A stretch of 64,000 nt of DNA, taken from Roseovarius sp. MMSF_3350. Lineage in GTDB: Bacteria > Pseudomonadota > Alphaproteobacteria > Rhodobacterales > Rhodobacteraceae. The stretch is taken from the NCBI RefSeq assembly GCF_030733425.1, contig NZ_JASHIZ010000021.1, positions 1 through 64,000 on the forward strand, written 5' to 3'. The notes beneath the pieces are model-generated. The model ran no database searches. It was not told the origin of the DNA and saw only the letters and a list, made by a program, of their open reading frames with translations. Shown here piece by piece: positions 26,029-35,285 of this stretch. The position numbers and the translations under genes were made by a program. Every line of letters begins with the position of its first letter. Position 1 is the stretch's first letter.

Positions 26029-27267
26029 TCAGCCGTTGCCGCGCCGATAGTCCTCGGGTTTGATGCCGTAGCGGGCAAGCTTGTCATAGAACGTCTTGCG
26101 CGGCAGCTTCAGCGCCTTCGCGGCCTCGGATGCGCGGCCGTTCTGGCGACCGAGTGCGGCGATCAGCAGCGAGCGCTCGACCTGGGCCATCTGCTCGGAC
26201 AGGCCAAGATCGGCGGCGCGGGTGACCTCATCCGGCATCCCGAGGACAAAGCGCATGGCGGCACTCATCAGCGAGCGGGCGTTGCCGGGCCAGTCCTGGG
26301 CCATCAGGCGGGCGAGGTGATCGGGCGCGATATCCGGCGCGGCGATGCCAGACTGCTCGGCCGCCTGGGCCACGTAGTGCCGGAAAAGAACGGGAATGTC
26401 CTCGGGTCGTTCGGACAGGGCCGGGATGCGCACCGGTGCCACGTCCAGCCGGTAGTAAAGCTCGGGGTAAAAGCGCCCCTCCTCGGCGGCCACGGCTAGG
26501 TCCGTCGTGGTGCCTGCGATGAGGCGGGCCTCCGCGCCTTCCTCCAGCCGGTCCAGCAGGGCGTGCTGCGCGTGCGGGGGCAGCCCGGTGATCTCTTCGA
26601 TGAAAAGGCTGCCACCGCGGGCCGACGCCAGAGCATCGTCGAGGGCGGCGACATCGAGCGCCGCCGCGGGGTGTTTGATGTAAGGCCCGCGGCCCGCGGG
26701 CGTCATCAGGTGCACCACCTCCGCCACCTTGGAGATCCCGGCTCCGGGAGGGCCGGTGACCAGCACGTCGGCCCCCATGGCCGCCACGCGGCGCACGCGT
26801 TCGCGCAGGTTGTCGGCCAGTTCGGAGGTGCCGAAAAGCATGCGCGCCGCCGCATCGCCCGTCTCGAGCTGGCGCTTCAGGCGCCGGTTTTCCAGCACCA
26901 GCGACCGGGTCTGCAGGGCGCGGGTCAGCACGGGCAGCAGGGCATCGGGCGCGCAGGGCTTTTCGAGAAAATCGAACGCGCCCTGTCCCATTGCGCGGAC
27001 CGCCATGGGAATGTCGCCCTCGCCGGTCAGCAGGATGACCGGCAGTTCGGCGTCGGTCTTGCGGGTGTAATCCAGAAGATAGAAGCCATCGCGGCCCGGC
27101 ATCCGGATGTCCGACAGGATGACGCCGGGAAAGTCGGGGGTGATGTGATCCTTGGCCTCGATGAAAGAGCCGGCGACGCGCGGAGAAAGGCGGTTGAGCT
27201 CCAGCGTCTGGGCCAGCGCCTCGCGGACGGCCGCATCGTCATCCACGATGAGTATATCGGTTTTCAT
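26029..27267 (-). CDS. dctD: DctD-like response regulator with degenerate AAA+ domain
   Basis: 412 residues. Receiver domain 1-120 has phospho-acceptor Asp53 and Lys103. The AAA+ region at about 140-330 is reduced. The Walker A position reads GPPGAGIS with Ile178 where the lysine belongs, and Walker B reads SLFIEEI with Glu224 for Asp. Only about 38 residues separate them, leaving no room for the GAFTGA sigma-54 contact loop. A Fis-type HTH is at the C-terminus (ASEAAKALKLPRKTFYDKL). It should still bind DNA and respond to DctB, but classical sigma-54 activation is unlikely. NtrC of Rhodobacter is a known precedent for activators without GAFTGA. The start overlaps the dctB stop (ATGA). Confidence 0.88.
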   Translation of the reverse strand: MKTDILIVDDDAAVREALAQTLELNRLSPRVAGSFIEAKDHITPDFPGVILSDIRMPGRDGFYLLDYTRKTDAELPVILLTGEGDIPMAVRAMGQGAFDFLEKPCAPDALLPVLTRALQTRSLVLENRRLKRQLETGDAAARMLFGTSELADNLRERVRRVAAMGADVLVTGPPGAGISKVAEVVHLMTPAGRGPYIKHPAAALDVAALDDALASARGGSLFIEEITGLPPHAQHALLDRLEEGAEARLIAGTTTDLAVAAEEGRFYPELYYRLDVAPVRIPALSERPEDIPVLFRHYVAQAAEQSGIAAPDIAPDHLARLMAQDWPGNARSLMSAAMRFVLGMPDEVTRAADLGLSEQMAQVERSLLIAALGRQNGRASEAAKALKLPRKTFYDKLARYGIKPEDYRRGNG

Positions 27268-29012
27268 GCCGCGACCTCGTCCTGCCAGGGATCCAGTTCG
27301 ATGCGAAAGATCGCGCCGCCATCCGCCGCGTTGCTGCCGCTGATGCGGCCGCCGAAGCTTTCGACCAGGCCGTAGGAGATGGAAAGACCGAGACCAAGGC
27401 CATCCTCGCCGCCGACTTCCTTGGTGGTGTAGAACGGCTCGAATATCTTGGCGGGGTCGGAGATGCCCGGCCCGGTGTCGCGTACCGTCACGGTGGGGCG
27501 AATGCCGGGCACGAGCGAGACCTCGATATGTTTGTCCGATTGTCCGGCCATGGCGTCGATCGCGTTGTTGATCAGGTTGACAAAGACCTGACCCAGCCGC
27601 ACCTCGCCGGCGCGGACATGGACGGGAAACTCCGGCCGGTGCCACGACAGCGCGACGCCTTCGTGGTCGAGGCGCTGTTCGGTCAGCTCGACAGCGGTGT
27701 CGATCACGCTTCCCAGATCGACCTTGCCGGCAGGTTCGGCCTCGTTCCGGGCAAAGGCGCGCAGGTTCCGGATGATCCGCGCGGCGCGTCCGGCAAGGTC
27801 GGAAATACGGCTGAAGTTGTCCCGCGCGGGCCGCGCCTGCCCGGCGTCGAGAAACGACGCGCCGTTATCCGCGAATTGCTGGATCGCCATCAGGGGCTGG
27901 TTGAGCTCGTGGCTGATGCCCGCCGACATCTGGCCCAGCGCACCAAGCTTGCCGGCCTGGACCAGATCCTCCTGGGCGCGGGTCAGGGCCGCCTCGGCCT
28001 CCATCCGCTCGGCCACCTCGCGGCGCAGGGCGAGATTGGTCTGCGACAGTTCCGCCGTGCGGTCGGCCACGCGCGCCTCGAGCTGGGCGTTGGAGATGGC
28101 GAGCGCGCGGCGACGCTCGGCCAGAAGCAGCAGCACAGCACCGAAGGCAAGACAGGTTGCCGCGAAGAAGGCCGCTTGCAGGCCGGCCATGCGGGACACG
28201 GGCGCGGCGTCCATCAGGGCATGTCCGGTCATTCCGATCACCGGCTTGGGGCTGGCAAGGTGCAAGGCCTGCTGGGGCAGGTAGCTGCCATGATCGAGCG
28301 TCCAGATATCCCGATCGCCGCGCGTCGTGTGGGGCGCAGGTGCATCGGCGTCGGGTGCGGCCAGCCCGGCCGCGCCCGAGCGGAGGCGCCAGCCCAGAAT
28401 TTCCGCACGATTTGAAAGAAAGACGCGGCCCTCGTGGTCGGTAAAGAACACGACGGGCTGGCCGCCGATCCAGCCCCACTCGATTTCATCGATGTCGACG
28501 ACGGCGATGAGGCTGCCTCGGATCGTGCCGTTTTCCGCGAAGGATGGCGCGGCATAGGCATAGACGCGGCGCCCGTCGGGCCCGAGCCTGCCGAAGAAGG
28601 AGCCCAGCGCGCCGTGCATGGCGCGGCCGAAATAGCTGCTGCCCGAGGGGTCGAGCGTGACCTCGCCGGCCTCTGCCAGCACCGTGCCCGTGGCATCGGC
28701 GAAGATCAGCGCCGCGGCGCCGCTTTTGTCGACGGCCTCCTGCAACAATTGCGTGGCCGCGGGAGTATCGGGGGTGTCCGTTGTCAGCGCCGCGAGGTCG
28801 GGGTGGTCCGACATGAGCACGGCCAGTTCGCGGAAACGGCGCATCTCTCCGGTAAAACGGTCGGCCGCAAGCGCCAGATCGGCGCGGCCCTGTTTGGACA
28901 GCTGGGTCAGACCCTGACCGTAGCCATATCGCCAGACGGTCGCCGCTGCCGCGGTGACCGCAAGCAGGAACAGGGCGATGACAACCCACCGGGCGCGAAG
29001 AAGCGACAACAT
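27264..29012 (-). CDS. dctB: DctB-like sensor histidine kinase
   Basis: 582 residues. An N-terminal membrane span lies at about 9-27, followed by a periplasmic tandem PAS/dCache sensor to about residue 270 and a second span near 280-298 (AAFFAATCLAFGAVLLLLA). A coiled linker leads to the HisKA domain with His368 in GISHELNQPLMAIQQ, then HATPase_c with N box (VFVNLINNAIDAM) and G boxes (DTGPGI, GLGLGLSIS). It senses C4-dicarboxylates in the periplasm in known homologues and phosphorylates DctD, encoded in the overlapping next gene. Confidence 0.92.
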   Translation of the reverse strand: MLSLLRARWVVIALFLLAVTAAAATVWRYGYGQGLTQLSKQGRADLALAADRFTGEMRRFRELAVLMSDHPDLAALTTDTPDTPAATQLLQEAVDKSGAAALIFADATGTVLAEAGEVTLDPSGSSYFGRAMHGALGSFFGRLGPDGRRVYAYAAPSFAENGTIRGSLIAVVDIDEIEWGWIGGQPVVFFTDHEGRVFLSNRAEILGWRLRSGAAGLAAPDADAPAPHTTRGDRDIWTLDHGSYLPQQALHLASPKPVIGMTGHALMDAAPVSRMAGLQAAFFAATCLAFGAVLLLLAERRRALAISNAQLEARVADRTAELSQTNLALRREVAERMEAEAALTRAQEDLVQAGKLGALGQMSAGISHELNQPLMAIQQFADNGASFLDAGQARPARDNFSRISDLAGRAARIIRNLRAFARNEAEPAGKVDLGSVIDTAVELTEQRLDHEGVALSWHRPEFPVHVRAGEVRLGQVFVNLINNAIDAMAGQSDKHIEVSLVPGIRPTVTVRDTGPGISDPAKIFEPFYTTKEVGGEDGLGLGLSISYGLVESFGGRISGSNAADGGAIFRIELDPWQDEVAA

Positions 29013-29072
29013 GGCAGATAGATAGCAAGCCTGTCCCCCGCTTGACCAGATAAAGGATAACGGGCGGAAGGG

Positions 29073-29795
29073 TCAGGCGCCGCCATCCGCCCCGGGCAGG
29101 TCGAACCGCACGCTCAGGCCGCGCGGCGCTTCCGTTGGGATGATCGCGATCTCGCCCCCCAGGCTGCGCACGACCTTGCGCGCGATGGCGAGGCCGACGC
29201 CGGAATGGCCCGTCTCGCTTTTGGGCCGCAGGGTCGCGAGCGGTTTGAACACGGCGGTCCAGTGAGCCGGAGCAATGCCGGGCCCATCGTCGGAGACGGT
29301 GACCTGCACGCGATCGTGCCACGTGCGGGCCACGATCCGCAGGTTGCCGAAGTCACGATCGTGATGCGCGGCGGCGTTGCCGAGAACTGCATCGAAAAGT
29401 CTGTTCAGATCGTTCAGCGGCCCCGTCACGTGCAGACCGCCGCATTGGGTTTCACAGGTCAGCCTGGGGGTGGCCGGCAGGCGGGTGCAGGCGCCGGTCA
29501 CCAGCGCCTCAAGGTCGTGCGCGGCGGGCGGATCGGCCAGGCGGGCCACACGGGACAGCTCTGTCAGGGCAGTGAGCGTGTCGTCCAGCCGATGCGCGTA
29601 GTCGCGCAGCATGGCGAGGTTGTCCGCGGCGTCGGCGGACAGGACGACCCTCTGCGCCGCGAGATCCTCCCCGATCCAGTCGGGGATGGTGCGCATGGCC
29701 CGGGCGAATGCCTTGAGGTCATGCGTCATGATATAGAGGAATTCCTCGGCCTCCTGCACCGGGCCCTGGCTGTCAGAGGTGAACGGACGTGACAC
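29073..29795 (-). CDS. Small soluble histidine kinase
   Basis: 240 residues from the chosen GTG. It has no membrane span or separate sensor domain. A phytochrome-kinase-like H box (IMTHDLKAFARAM, His25) is followed by a DHp helical pair and an HATPase_c domain with the DDGPGIAP G1 box and GHSGVGLAIARKVV. The N box is short (FDAVLGNAAAHH). It may act on the response regulator encoded divergently 204 nt away. The GTG start has GAGGAG 4 nt upstream; a TTG at 29834 is in frame but lacks support. Confidence 0.8.
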   Translation of the reverse strand: MSRPFTSDSQGPVQEAEEFLYIMTHDLKAFARAMRTIPDWIGEDLAAQRVVLSADAADNLAMLRDYAHRLDDTLTALTELSRVARLADPPAAHDLEALVTGACTRLPATPRLTCETQCGGLHVTGPLNDLNRLFDAVLGNAAAHHDRDFGNLRIVARTWHDRVQVTVSDDGPGIAPAHWTAVFKPLATLRPKSETGHSGVGLAIARKVVRSLGGEIAIIPTEAPRGLSVRFDLPGADGGA

Positions 29796-29999
29796 GTATC
29801 TCCTCTCTTTCCTTGGTTGTTCGCGCAACCGCAAGCCTCGCAGAGGCGGGTTTCCAACCGGTGAACACCGCTGCCGGGCAAGCGGAACAATCGTTTAAAA
29901 TCCGCGGCAACGGAGGCAGCGCCGGTAACATATTGGTAAGGCTCGCGCCTCTAGCATCAGCTTACGATTTCCGGGTGTTTTCGTGAGAAAGGTTATGAC

Positions 30000-30686
30000 A
30001 TGGCGTCTATTTCCCCCATCCCCAAGGAACCGATGGTCGCTCAGGCGCTTCCCGCAACCTGCCTGAACGGCGGTCGGCGCGGCGACTGCTTTGACGTGCT
30101 TATCCTCGACGACGATCCGTTCGATCAAAAGAGGCTGGCGCGCACGCTGGACGCCACCGGAATGCCCGTGAGCGCGGTCAGCGCCGCAACGATCGGCGAA
30201 TTCGGCGCGGCCCTTGACGCCGGCAGTTTCGATGTCGTCCTGATCGACTATATGCTGCCGGACAGCGATGGTCTGACGGCGCAGAAAATGGTGCAGAGCC
30301 ACCCGACGAACTTTGCCGCCGCGGTGGTGATGATGTCGAACCGGATGCGCACCGACGTGGCGATCGAGTCGATCAAGCAGGGGTCGCTGGATTGTCTCGA
30401 CAAGGGCGAGTTGAACACCGACAAGCTGCGCGAACTGATGATGGCGTCGGTCAAGGTGCTGGCGGAAACCTCCCGGCACTGGATCGGCGAACTTCTGGCG
30501 CAGCAGCGGACGCTGATCGCGCAGGATGTCGCCAAGCTTGTACGCGACGAGATGGAGTTCGGGCGTTTGATCGACACGATCGACAAGCGCATCCTGGACA
30601 TGCTGGCGGCACGCGGGCTGACCCTGGCGGACCGTTGGGATGCCGAGGGTGTCCTGGACCCGGACCCGCCCTTCGCGTTTCGCTAG
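30000..30686 (+). CDS. Response regulator without recognised DNA-binding output
   Basis: 228 residues. After a 30-residue tail, a receiver domain carries Asp38/Asp39, phospho-acceptor Asp83 (LIDYMLPDSDG) and Lys135. Residues of about 148-228 are helical and charged (VKVLAETSRHWIGELLAQQR, then DEMEFGRLIDTIDKRILDML) and match no output domain I recognise. It is divergent from the small histidine kinase, an arrangement that suggests a cognate pair. It could be a phospho-relay or protein-interaction regulator. Confidence 0.8.
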   Translation: MASISPIPKEPMVAQALPATCLNGGRRGDCFDVLILDDDPFDQKRLARTLDATGMPVSAVSAATIGEFGAALDAGSFDVVLIDYMLPDSDGLTAQKMVQSHPTNFAAAVVMMSNRMRTDVAIESIKQGSLDCLDKGELNTDKLRELMMASVKVLAETSRHWIGELLAQQRTLIAQDVAKLVRDEMEFGRLIDTIDKRILDMLAARGLTLADRWDAEGVLDPDPPFAFR

Positions 30687-30767
30687 ATCTGTCGCGGGCA
30701 GACACCCGTTGCCAAGCTGCCCTTGGTCGGCAAGACTGTCCCCCGGTAATCGCGACGGAGGAAGATC

Positions 30768-31328
30768 ATGGCTGCAAACGAACCACCGGTGTGTGATTTC
30801 AATTGGCCCGCCCCGGATTTCCGGCTGCCGGCCACCGACGGACGGACCTACACCTGGGACGAGATTGCGGGTCCGCGCGGCACTCTGATCATGTTCATCT
30901 GCAATCACTGTCCCTACGTTCTGGCGGTGCTGGACAGGATCGTGCGCGACGCGAAGGACTTGCAGGACCTTGGCATCGGGGTCGCGGCAATCTGCTCCAA
31001 CGACGCCAAGACCTATCCTGACGACAGTTTCGAGAACATGATCAAGTTGGCCGAGAAGGCCGGCCTGCCGTTTCCCTATCTGCATGACGAGGATCAGTCG
31101 GTGGCACGGGCCTATCACGCCGCCTGCACGCCGGATTTCTTTGGCTTCGACGCGGACGGCGGGCTGCAATATCGCGGGCGGCTGGACGCATCGCGCATGA
31201 AACCCGCGCCCAAGGACGCGCCGCGCGAACTTTTTGACGCGATGAAGCAGGTGGCGGAAACCGGCGAAGGACCGCGCGATCAGGTCGCCTCGGTCGGGTG
31301 CTCGATCAAATGGAAACCGGCGGCGTAA
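30768..31328 (+). CDS. Thioredoxin-family (redoxin) protein
   Basis: 186 residues, an AhpC/TSA-like thioredoxin fold with the CNHCPYV motif at Cys45/Cys48, as in the YneN/PA2824-type 'CNHCPYV' redoxins. The N-terminal NWPAPDFRLPATDGRTYTW is the usual beta-hairpin. No signal peptide, so cytoplasmic. It lies 68 nt upstream of the soxH-like gene; a role in thiol handling near the sulfur genes is plausible but not shown. Confidence 0.85.
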   Translation: MAANEPPVCDFNWPAPDFRLPATDGRTYTWDEIAGPRGTLIMFICNHCPYVLAVLDRIVRDAKDLQDLGIGVAAICSNDAKTYPDDSFENMIKLAEKAGLPFPYLHDEDQSVARAYHAACTPDFFGFDADGGLQYRGRLDASRMKPAPKDAPRELFDAMKQVAETGEGPRDQVASVGCSIKWKPAA

Positions 31329-31364
31329 GGGACGACGCTTGCGCGGCTCGAAACATTCTCACAT

Positions 31365-31380
31365 ATTCCTATAAGAGAAT
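31365..31380. promoter_or_regulatory. SqrR/BigR-type operator upstream of soxH
   Basis: A perfect ATTC-N8-GAAT match (spacer CTATAAGA), ending 16 nt before the soxH-like ATG. This is the consensus known for the persulfide-responsive ArsR repressor SqrR. A regulator of that type is encoded at 45679-46062. Confidence 0.65.
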
Positions 31381-31396
31381 TTTCGGGAGGGATACC

Positions 31397-32311
31397 ATGC
31401 GATTGACCCGACGCCGCCTGATGGCGACCGCTGCGGCCCTACCGCTTGCCGCAGCCTTGCCGCGCTGGAGCCTTGCGGAGATGTCGCTGGGCGATGCGAC
31501 AGTCACGACCGTCAGCGACGGCAACCTGGTGCTGCCGGGCGACTTCGTCTTCGAGCCGATGCCGCAGGACAAGCTGCTGCCGATCCTCGAGGCCACCGGC
31601 CAGAGCCGCGACGAACTGCGCCCCGAATGCAACCTGACGCTTTACCGCGATGGTACCAATACAGTGTTGTTCGATGCCGGCGCAGGGCCGAACTTCATGC
31701 CAAGCGCGGGCGAGTTGCCGGCCAGCCTCGATGCCGCCGGACTTGCGCCCGAGGACATCACGCACGTGGTATTCACCCATGCGCATCCCGATCACATCTG
31801 GGGGGTCCTGGATGATTTCGGAGACCTTCTTTTCCCGCAAGCGGTGCACATGATGGGCCGTGCGGAGTGGGATTACTGGTGGGACCCCGAAACCGTGAAC
31901 ACGATCGGCAAGGCGCGCGCCGCGTTCGCCGTGGGCGCGAAGAACCGGATGGAGGCGATCGAGGATCTGGTCGAGCTTTTCGATGATGGCGAGGAGGTGC
32001 TGCCGGGTATCGCCGCCGTTTCGACGCCCGGCCACACGCCCGGCCACATGAGTTTCGAGCTGCGCCGCGGGTCTGAGGCGGCGATGGTCGTTGGCGATGC
32101 GATCGTCAATCATCACGTGGCCTTCGCCCGGCCCGAATGGCCCAGCGGATCGGACCAGAACCCGCAGCAGGCGGTGGCGACCCGCAAGGCCCTGCTGGAT
32201 CGGCTGGTTGCCGATGACATGACCCTGATAGGGTTTCACCTGCCGGAGGGCGGCGTCGGCCGGGCCGAGGCGACCGAATCCGGGTATCGGTTCGTCGGAA
32301 TGGACGTATGA
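31397..32311 (+). CDS. soxH: SoxH-like metallo-beta-lactamase-fold hydrolase
   Basis: 304 residues. A Tat-type start (MRLTRRRLMATAAALPLAAA) is followed by a metallo-beta-lactamase domain with the metal motif HAHPDH (His128, His130, Asp132, His133) and later STPGHTPGH and GDAIVNHHV. SoxH proteins sit at the end of sox clusters and are not essential for thiosulfate oxidation in Paracoccus; their activity is unclear. It is transcribed toward the sox genes, with a good GGGAGG site and a candidate SqrR operator just upstream. Confidence 0.82.
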   Translation: MRLTRRRLMATAAALPLAAALPRWSLAEMSLGDATVTTVSDGNLVLPGDFVFEPMPQDKLLPILEATGQSRDELRPECNLTLYRDGTNTVLFDAGAGPNFMPSAGELPASLDAAGLAPEDITHVVFTHAHPDHIWGVLDDFGDLLFPQAVHMMGRAEWDYWWDPETVNTIGKARAAFAVGAKNRMEAIEDLVELFDDGEEVLPGIAAVSTPGHTPGHMSFELRRGSEAAMVVGDAIVNHHVAFARPEWPSGSDQNPQQAVATRKALLDRLVADDMTLIGFHLPEGGVGRAEATESGYRFVGMDV

Positions 32312-32338
32312 GACACCCCGGCGGCGTCGAGACCGGCT

Positions 32339-33385
32339 TTACTCGGCGGGAACGGCGGCCCCGCGCGGCAAGAGGACAGCGCGCGCCGCGACCGCGCCCA
32401 GCACGATGAAGCCAAGCGCCAGCAGGGCGGCGATGCTGAGGTTCGCCCCGCCGCTGAGGCCCGCGCCGATGGTGCAGCCCCCGGCCAGCACGCCGCCGAA
32501 GCCCATGAGTACCGCGCCGGCGCTGTAGCGCAGCGTCTGCACGGGGGACGAAAAGCTTTGCAGGGCAAGCTCGCCGCGCGAGGCGGCGCTGAGGAAGCTG
32601 CCGACGATGACCCCGCCGATCACACCGACGCCGAACCCCGCGGGCACGGCGGTGGAGGCGATGGCGTAAAAGAGCGTGTCGGTCCAGGGCAGGGTGAAGG
32701 CCATCGACTGTGCCGGCAGCGGATCGAATTCATCGAGCAGAAGGACGGAGGTTCCGGCCCATCCCGCGACGACGACAAGACCGATCACCGCGCCCATGGC
32801 AAGATGCAGCACGCGCGCGCCGGAGCGGTGCGCAAGCCACACGGCGAAAGCGAGAAGTGCCAGTGCAATCGCCGGCGCCATGCCGGGAATGCCGGCAAGG
32901 CTGCCGATGCCGAAATCATACTGGACCGCGCCGAGCGACGTGCGGACAGGGGCCAGAACACCCTTGAGCGTTGCGTGCGCGACGATGGCAAAGAGCGCGA
33001 TGACGCTGACCGCCCGCAGGTTGCCCGTACCGGCCAGAACCGTAAGGCGCGACATGCAGCCCCGCGTCAGCACCATGCCGATGCCGAAGGCCAGCCCGCC
33101 CAGCGCAATCGCGGCGACCGGCACGCTGCTGGAGAGGTAACGATGGTCGCCAAGCTCGACGAGGCCAATGCCACCGGCCACGGCCGCCCCGCCGATCGCC
33201 ACGGCAAGCGCGACCAGCCAGACCGAGAGGGCAGAGTGGTCCATGCCGTCATCGCCTGCCACGGCACGCCGCAGGCAGAAGCGCGAAATCTGGGCGGCAA
33301 CGCCGAAAACGAGGCCCAGAAGCGCGCCCAGCAGAAGATGCAGGGTTTGCGCGGGCAGATCGAATGGCAGGGAGTCAAGCAGCAT
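32339..33385 (-). CDS. YeeE/YedE-type sulfur-compound transporter
   Basis: 348 residues, about nine to ten hydrophobic spans. The three conserved cysteines of thiosulfate/sulfur transporters are present: Cys37 in RFCLRR, Cys110 in TRGCMSR and Cys304 in GGCTIGAG. YeeE (TsuA) moves thiosulfate across the inner membrane by passing it along these cysteines. This is one of two such proteins in the window (the other is at 46105). It lies downstream of hemA with a 207-nt gap, so it probably has its own promoter. Confidence 0.85.
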   Translation of the reverse strand: MLLDSLPFDLPAQTLHLLLGALLGLVFGVAAQISRFCLRRAVAGDDGMDHSALSVWLVALAVAIGGAAVAGGIGLVELGDHRYLSSSVPVAAIALGGLAFGIGMVLTRGCMSRLTVLAGTGNLRAVSVIALFAIVAHATLKGVLAPVRTSLGAVQYDFGIGSLAGIPGMAPAIALALLAFAVWLAHRSGARVLHLAMGAVIGLVVVAGWAGTSVLLLDEFDPLPAQSMAFTLPWTDTLFYAIASTAVPAGFGVGVIGGVIVGSFLSAASRGELALQSFSSPVQTLRYSAGAVLMGFGGVLAGGCTIGAGLSGGANLSIAALLALGFIVLGAVAARAVLLPRGAAVPAE

Positions 33386-33498
33386 CGGTCACGTCCTGAT
33401 TCAGGTAATCCGTCCTTATCTGGTGCGTTTCCGCGCGAGTCAAAACCCCGAGGTGAGAGTATTGTTCCGCGTTGCAGGGCAGATTTGAAACAACGTTC

Positions 33499-33519
33499 CG
33501 CAACGCGGACAGCGTTGCG
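33499..33519. repeat. Hairpin between hemA and the YeeE gene
   Basis: Perfect 8-bp stem CGCAACGC/GCGTTGCG around GGACA, about 115 nt upstream of the YeeE-type start codon. It may be an operator or leader hairpin; no regulator is assigned. Confidence 0.4.
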
Positions 33520-33565
33520 ACGCGGTACCGTCAGGAAGCGGACCGGCGAAACGAATTTTCCTATT

Positions 33566-33581
33566 TTCTGCGTTGGCAGAA
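33566..33581 (-). terminator. Short hairpin after hemA
   Basis: Stem TTCTGC/GCAGAA with a 4-nt loop, 12 nt beyond the hemA stop codon in AT-rich DNA. The T-rich tract lies on the plus-strand side, so it is only a candidate terminator. Confidence 0.35.
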
Positions 33582-33592
33582 TATTTTTCCGC

Positions 33593-34810
33593 TTACTGCG
33601 CCGCGATGGGCAGCCGGGCAAGCTGGCACTGTGCCCAGAGATTTTCGAGGGCGCCGATCAGCCGATCCACATCCTCGGCGGAGTGAACCGGCGACGGGGT
33701 AATGCGCAGCCGTTCGGTGCCCTTGGGCACGGTGGGATAGTTTATCGGCTGGATGTAGATGCCGTGATCGCGCATCAGCACGTCCGAGATGTATTTGCAC
33801 TTGACCGGGTCGCCCACCATCACCGGAATGATGTGGCTGGGGTTCTCGATATGCGGCAGGCCTATCGCGTCGAGCCGGGCGCGGACCTCGGAAACGCGGG
33901 CCTGTTGCTGGCTGCGTTTCTCGCTGCTGTGCTTGAGATGGCGCACGGCGGCCGCGGCACCGGCGGCGACGCAGGGCGGCAGGGCGGTTGTGAAAATGAA
34001 GCCAGAGGCAAAGGAGCGGACGAAGTCGCACAGCTCGGTCGAGGCGGCGATGTAACCGCCCATGACGCCGAACGCCTTACCCAGCGTGCCTTCGATCACG
34101 GTCAGGCGGTCCATCAGCCCCTCACGCTCGGCAATGCCGCCGCCGCGCGGGCCGTAAAGGCCGACCGCGTGCACCTCGTCGAGATAGGTCATGGCGCCGT
34201 ATTTATCCGCCAGATCGCAGATCTCCCTGATCGGGGCGATGTCGCCGTCCATGGAATAGACGCTCTCGAAGGCGATCAGTTTGGGGGCGTTGGCGGGAAG
34301 CGCCGCCAGCTTGGCCTCGAGATCGGCGAGGTCGTTGTGTTGCCAGATCACCTTTTGCGCACGGGAGTGGCGGATGCCTTCGATCATTGAGGCGTGGTTG
34401 AGCGCATCGGACAGCACCACCAGCCCCGGAATTCGCGAGGCCAGCGTGCCCAGCGCGGCCCAGTTCGAGACATAGCCAGAGGTGAAGAGCAGCGCGCTTT
34501 CCTTGCCGTGCAGGTCGGCCAGTTCGGCCTCGAGCTGCACATGGGCGTGGGTGGTGCCGGAAATGTTGCGCGTGCCGCCCGCACCCGCGCCGGTGGTGTC
34601 GAGGGCGTCGTGCATGGCATCGAGCACGACCGGGTGCTGGCCCATGCCGAGGTAATCGTTCGAACACCAGACCGTCACATTCTCGGGGCCGTTATAACAA
34701 TTCGCCTGCGGAAACTGCCCGCGCCGCCGCTCGAGTTCGGCAAATTCGCGATAGTTGCCTTCGGCCCGTAGCGCATCGAGTTCGGAGCGGAAAAATTCCT
34801 GGTAGTTCAT
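33593..34810 (-). CDS. hemA: 5-aminolevulinate synthase
   Basis: 405 residues, the usual alphaproteobacterial length. It condenses succinyl-CoA and glycine to 5-aminolevulinate with PLP, the first step of haem (and any bacteriochlorophyll) synthesis. Visible are the glycine-rich [16 protein letters not shown] segment, the PLP aspartate in [12 protein letters not shown], Lys245 in EGTLGKAFG, and the FTTALPP turn. The start codon shares one base with the stop of the DUF302 gene (TGATG), so the two are translationally coupled. Being co-directional with and downstream of soxF, it may supply haem for the many c-type cytochromes of the locus. Confidence 0.97.
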   Translation of the reverse strand: MNYQEFFRSELDALRAEGNYREFAELERRRGQFPQANCYNGPENVTVWCSNDYLGMGQHPVVLDAMHDALDTTGAGAGGTRNISGTTHAHVQLEAELADLHGKESALLFTSGYVSNWAALGTLASRIPGLVVLSDALNHASMIEGIRHSRAQKVIWQHNDLADLEAKLAALPANAPKLIAFESVYSMDGDIAPIREICDLADKYGAMTYLDEVHAVGLYGPRGGGIAEREGLMDRLTVIEGTLGKAFGVMGGYIAASTELCDFVRSFASGFIFTTALPPCVAAGAAAAVRHLKHSSEKRSQQQARVSEVRARLDAIGLPHIENPSHIIPVMVGDPVKCKYISDVLMRDHGIYIQPINYPTVPKGTERLRITPSPVHSAEDVDRLIGALENLWAQCQLARLPIAAQ

Positions 34811-35241
34811 CAGTTCTCTGTCGCCTCTTTCACGATCTCGGCCAGGAGCGCCTCGACCTTTTCCATCGGACCATCGGGGTAATCGCGGTAGCCTATCGTC
34901 ACGGCGCCTTCGTCATCCTCGGCCACGAAGATGCCGTAGGGGCAGTGCGCGATGTTCATCGGGTCGGCCTCCATCACCTCGCGAGACAGGACGGCCGAGC
35001 AGAAGATGAAGATGTCCGCCTCCTTGAACAGCATCACGTCGCTGCCCACGTCCTCGCCCGTGCGGTTGAGCATTTCGCCCACGTGGCTGACATAGTCGAC
35101 CACGAGCCCCTGCCCCACGATCGCGGTTTCCACGGCGAAGGCCGCGTCGTCGAACGAGCCCTCAAAGGGCGTGGTGATCGGGGCTTCGGCATGGGCCGTT
35201 GTGGCAAAGGCCAGGGCCGCCGTCAGAATCACGGGTTTCAT
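34810..35241 (-). CDS. Exported DUF302 protein
   Basis: 143 residues with a signal peptide ([18 protein letters not shown]). A DUF302 domain follows ([35 protein letters not shown], later [28 protein letters not shown]). DUF302 proteins occur next to c-type cytochrome and sulfur-oxidation genes; no biochemical role is established. The gene has a GGAAGGA ribosome-binding site and lies 88 nt downstream of soxF. Confidence 0.85.
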   Translation of the reverse strand: MKPVILTAALAFATTAHAEAPITTPFEGSFDDAAFAVETAIVGQGLVVDYVSHVGEMLNRTGEDVGSDVMLFKEADIFIFCSAVLSREVMEADPMNIAHCPYGIFVAEDDEGAVTIGYRDYPDGPMEKVEALLAEIVKEATEN

Positions 35242-35285
35242 GGTGGGTCCTTCCAGATGTCGTGTGTAAATCGCACGCGGGCGAT

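Noticed and set aside
29881..29945. An EcfG-type (GGAAC..CGTT) promoter before the response regulator
   Set aside because: GGAAC and CGTT occur but only 3 nt apart, far from the required spacing of about 16-17.
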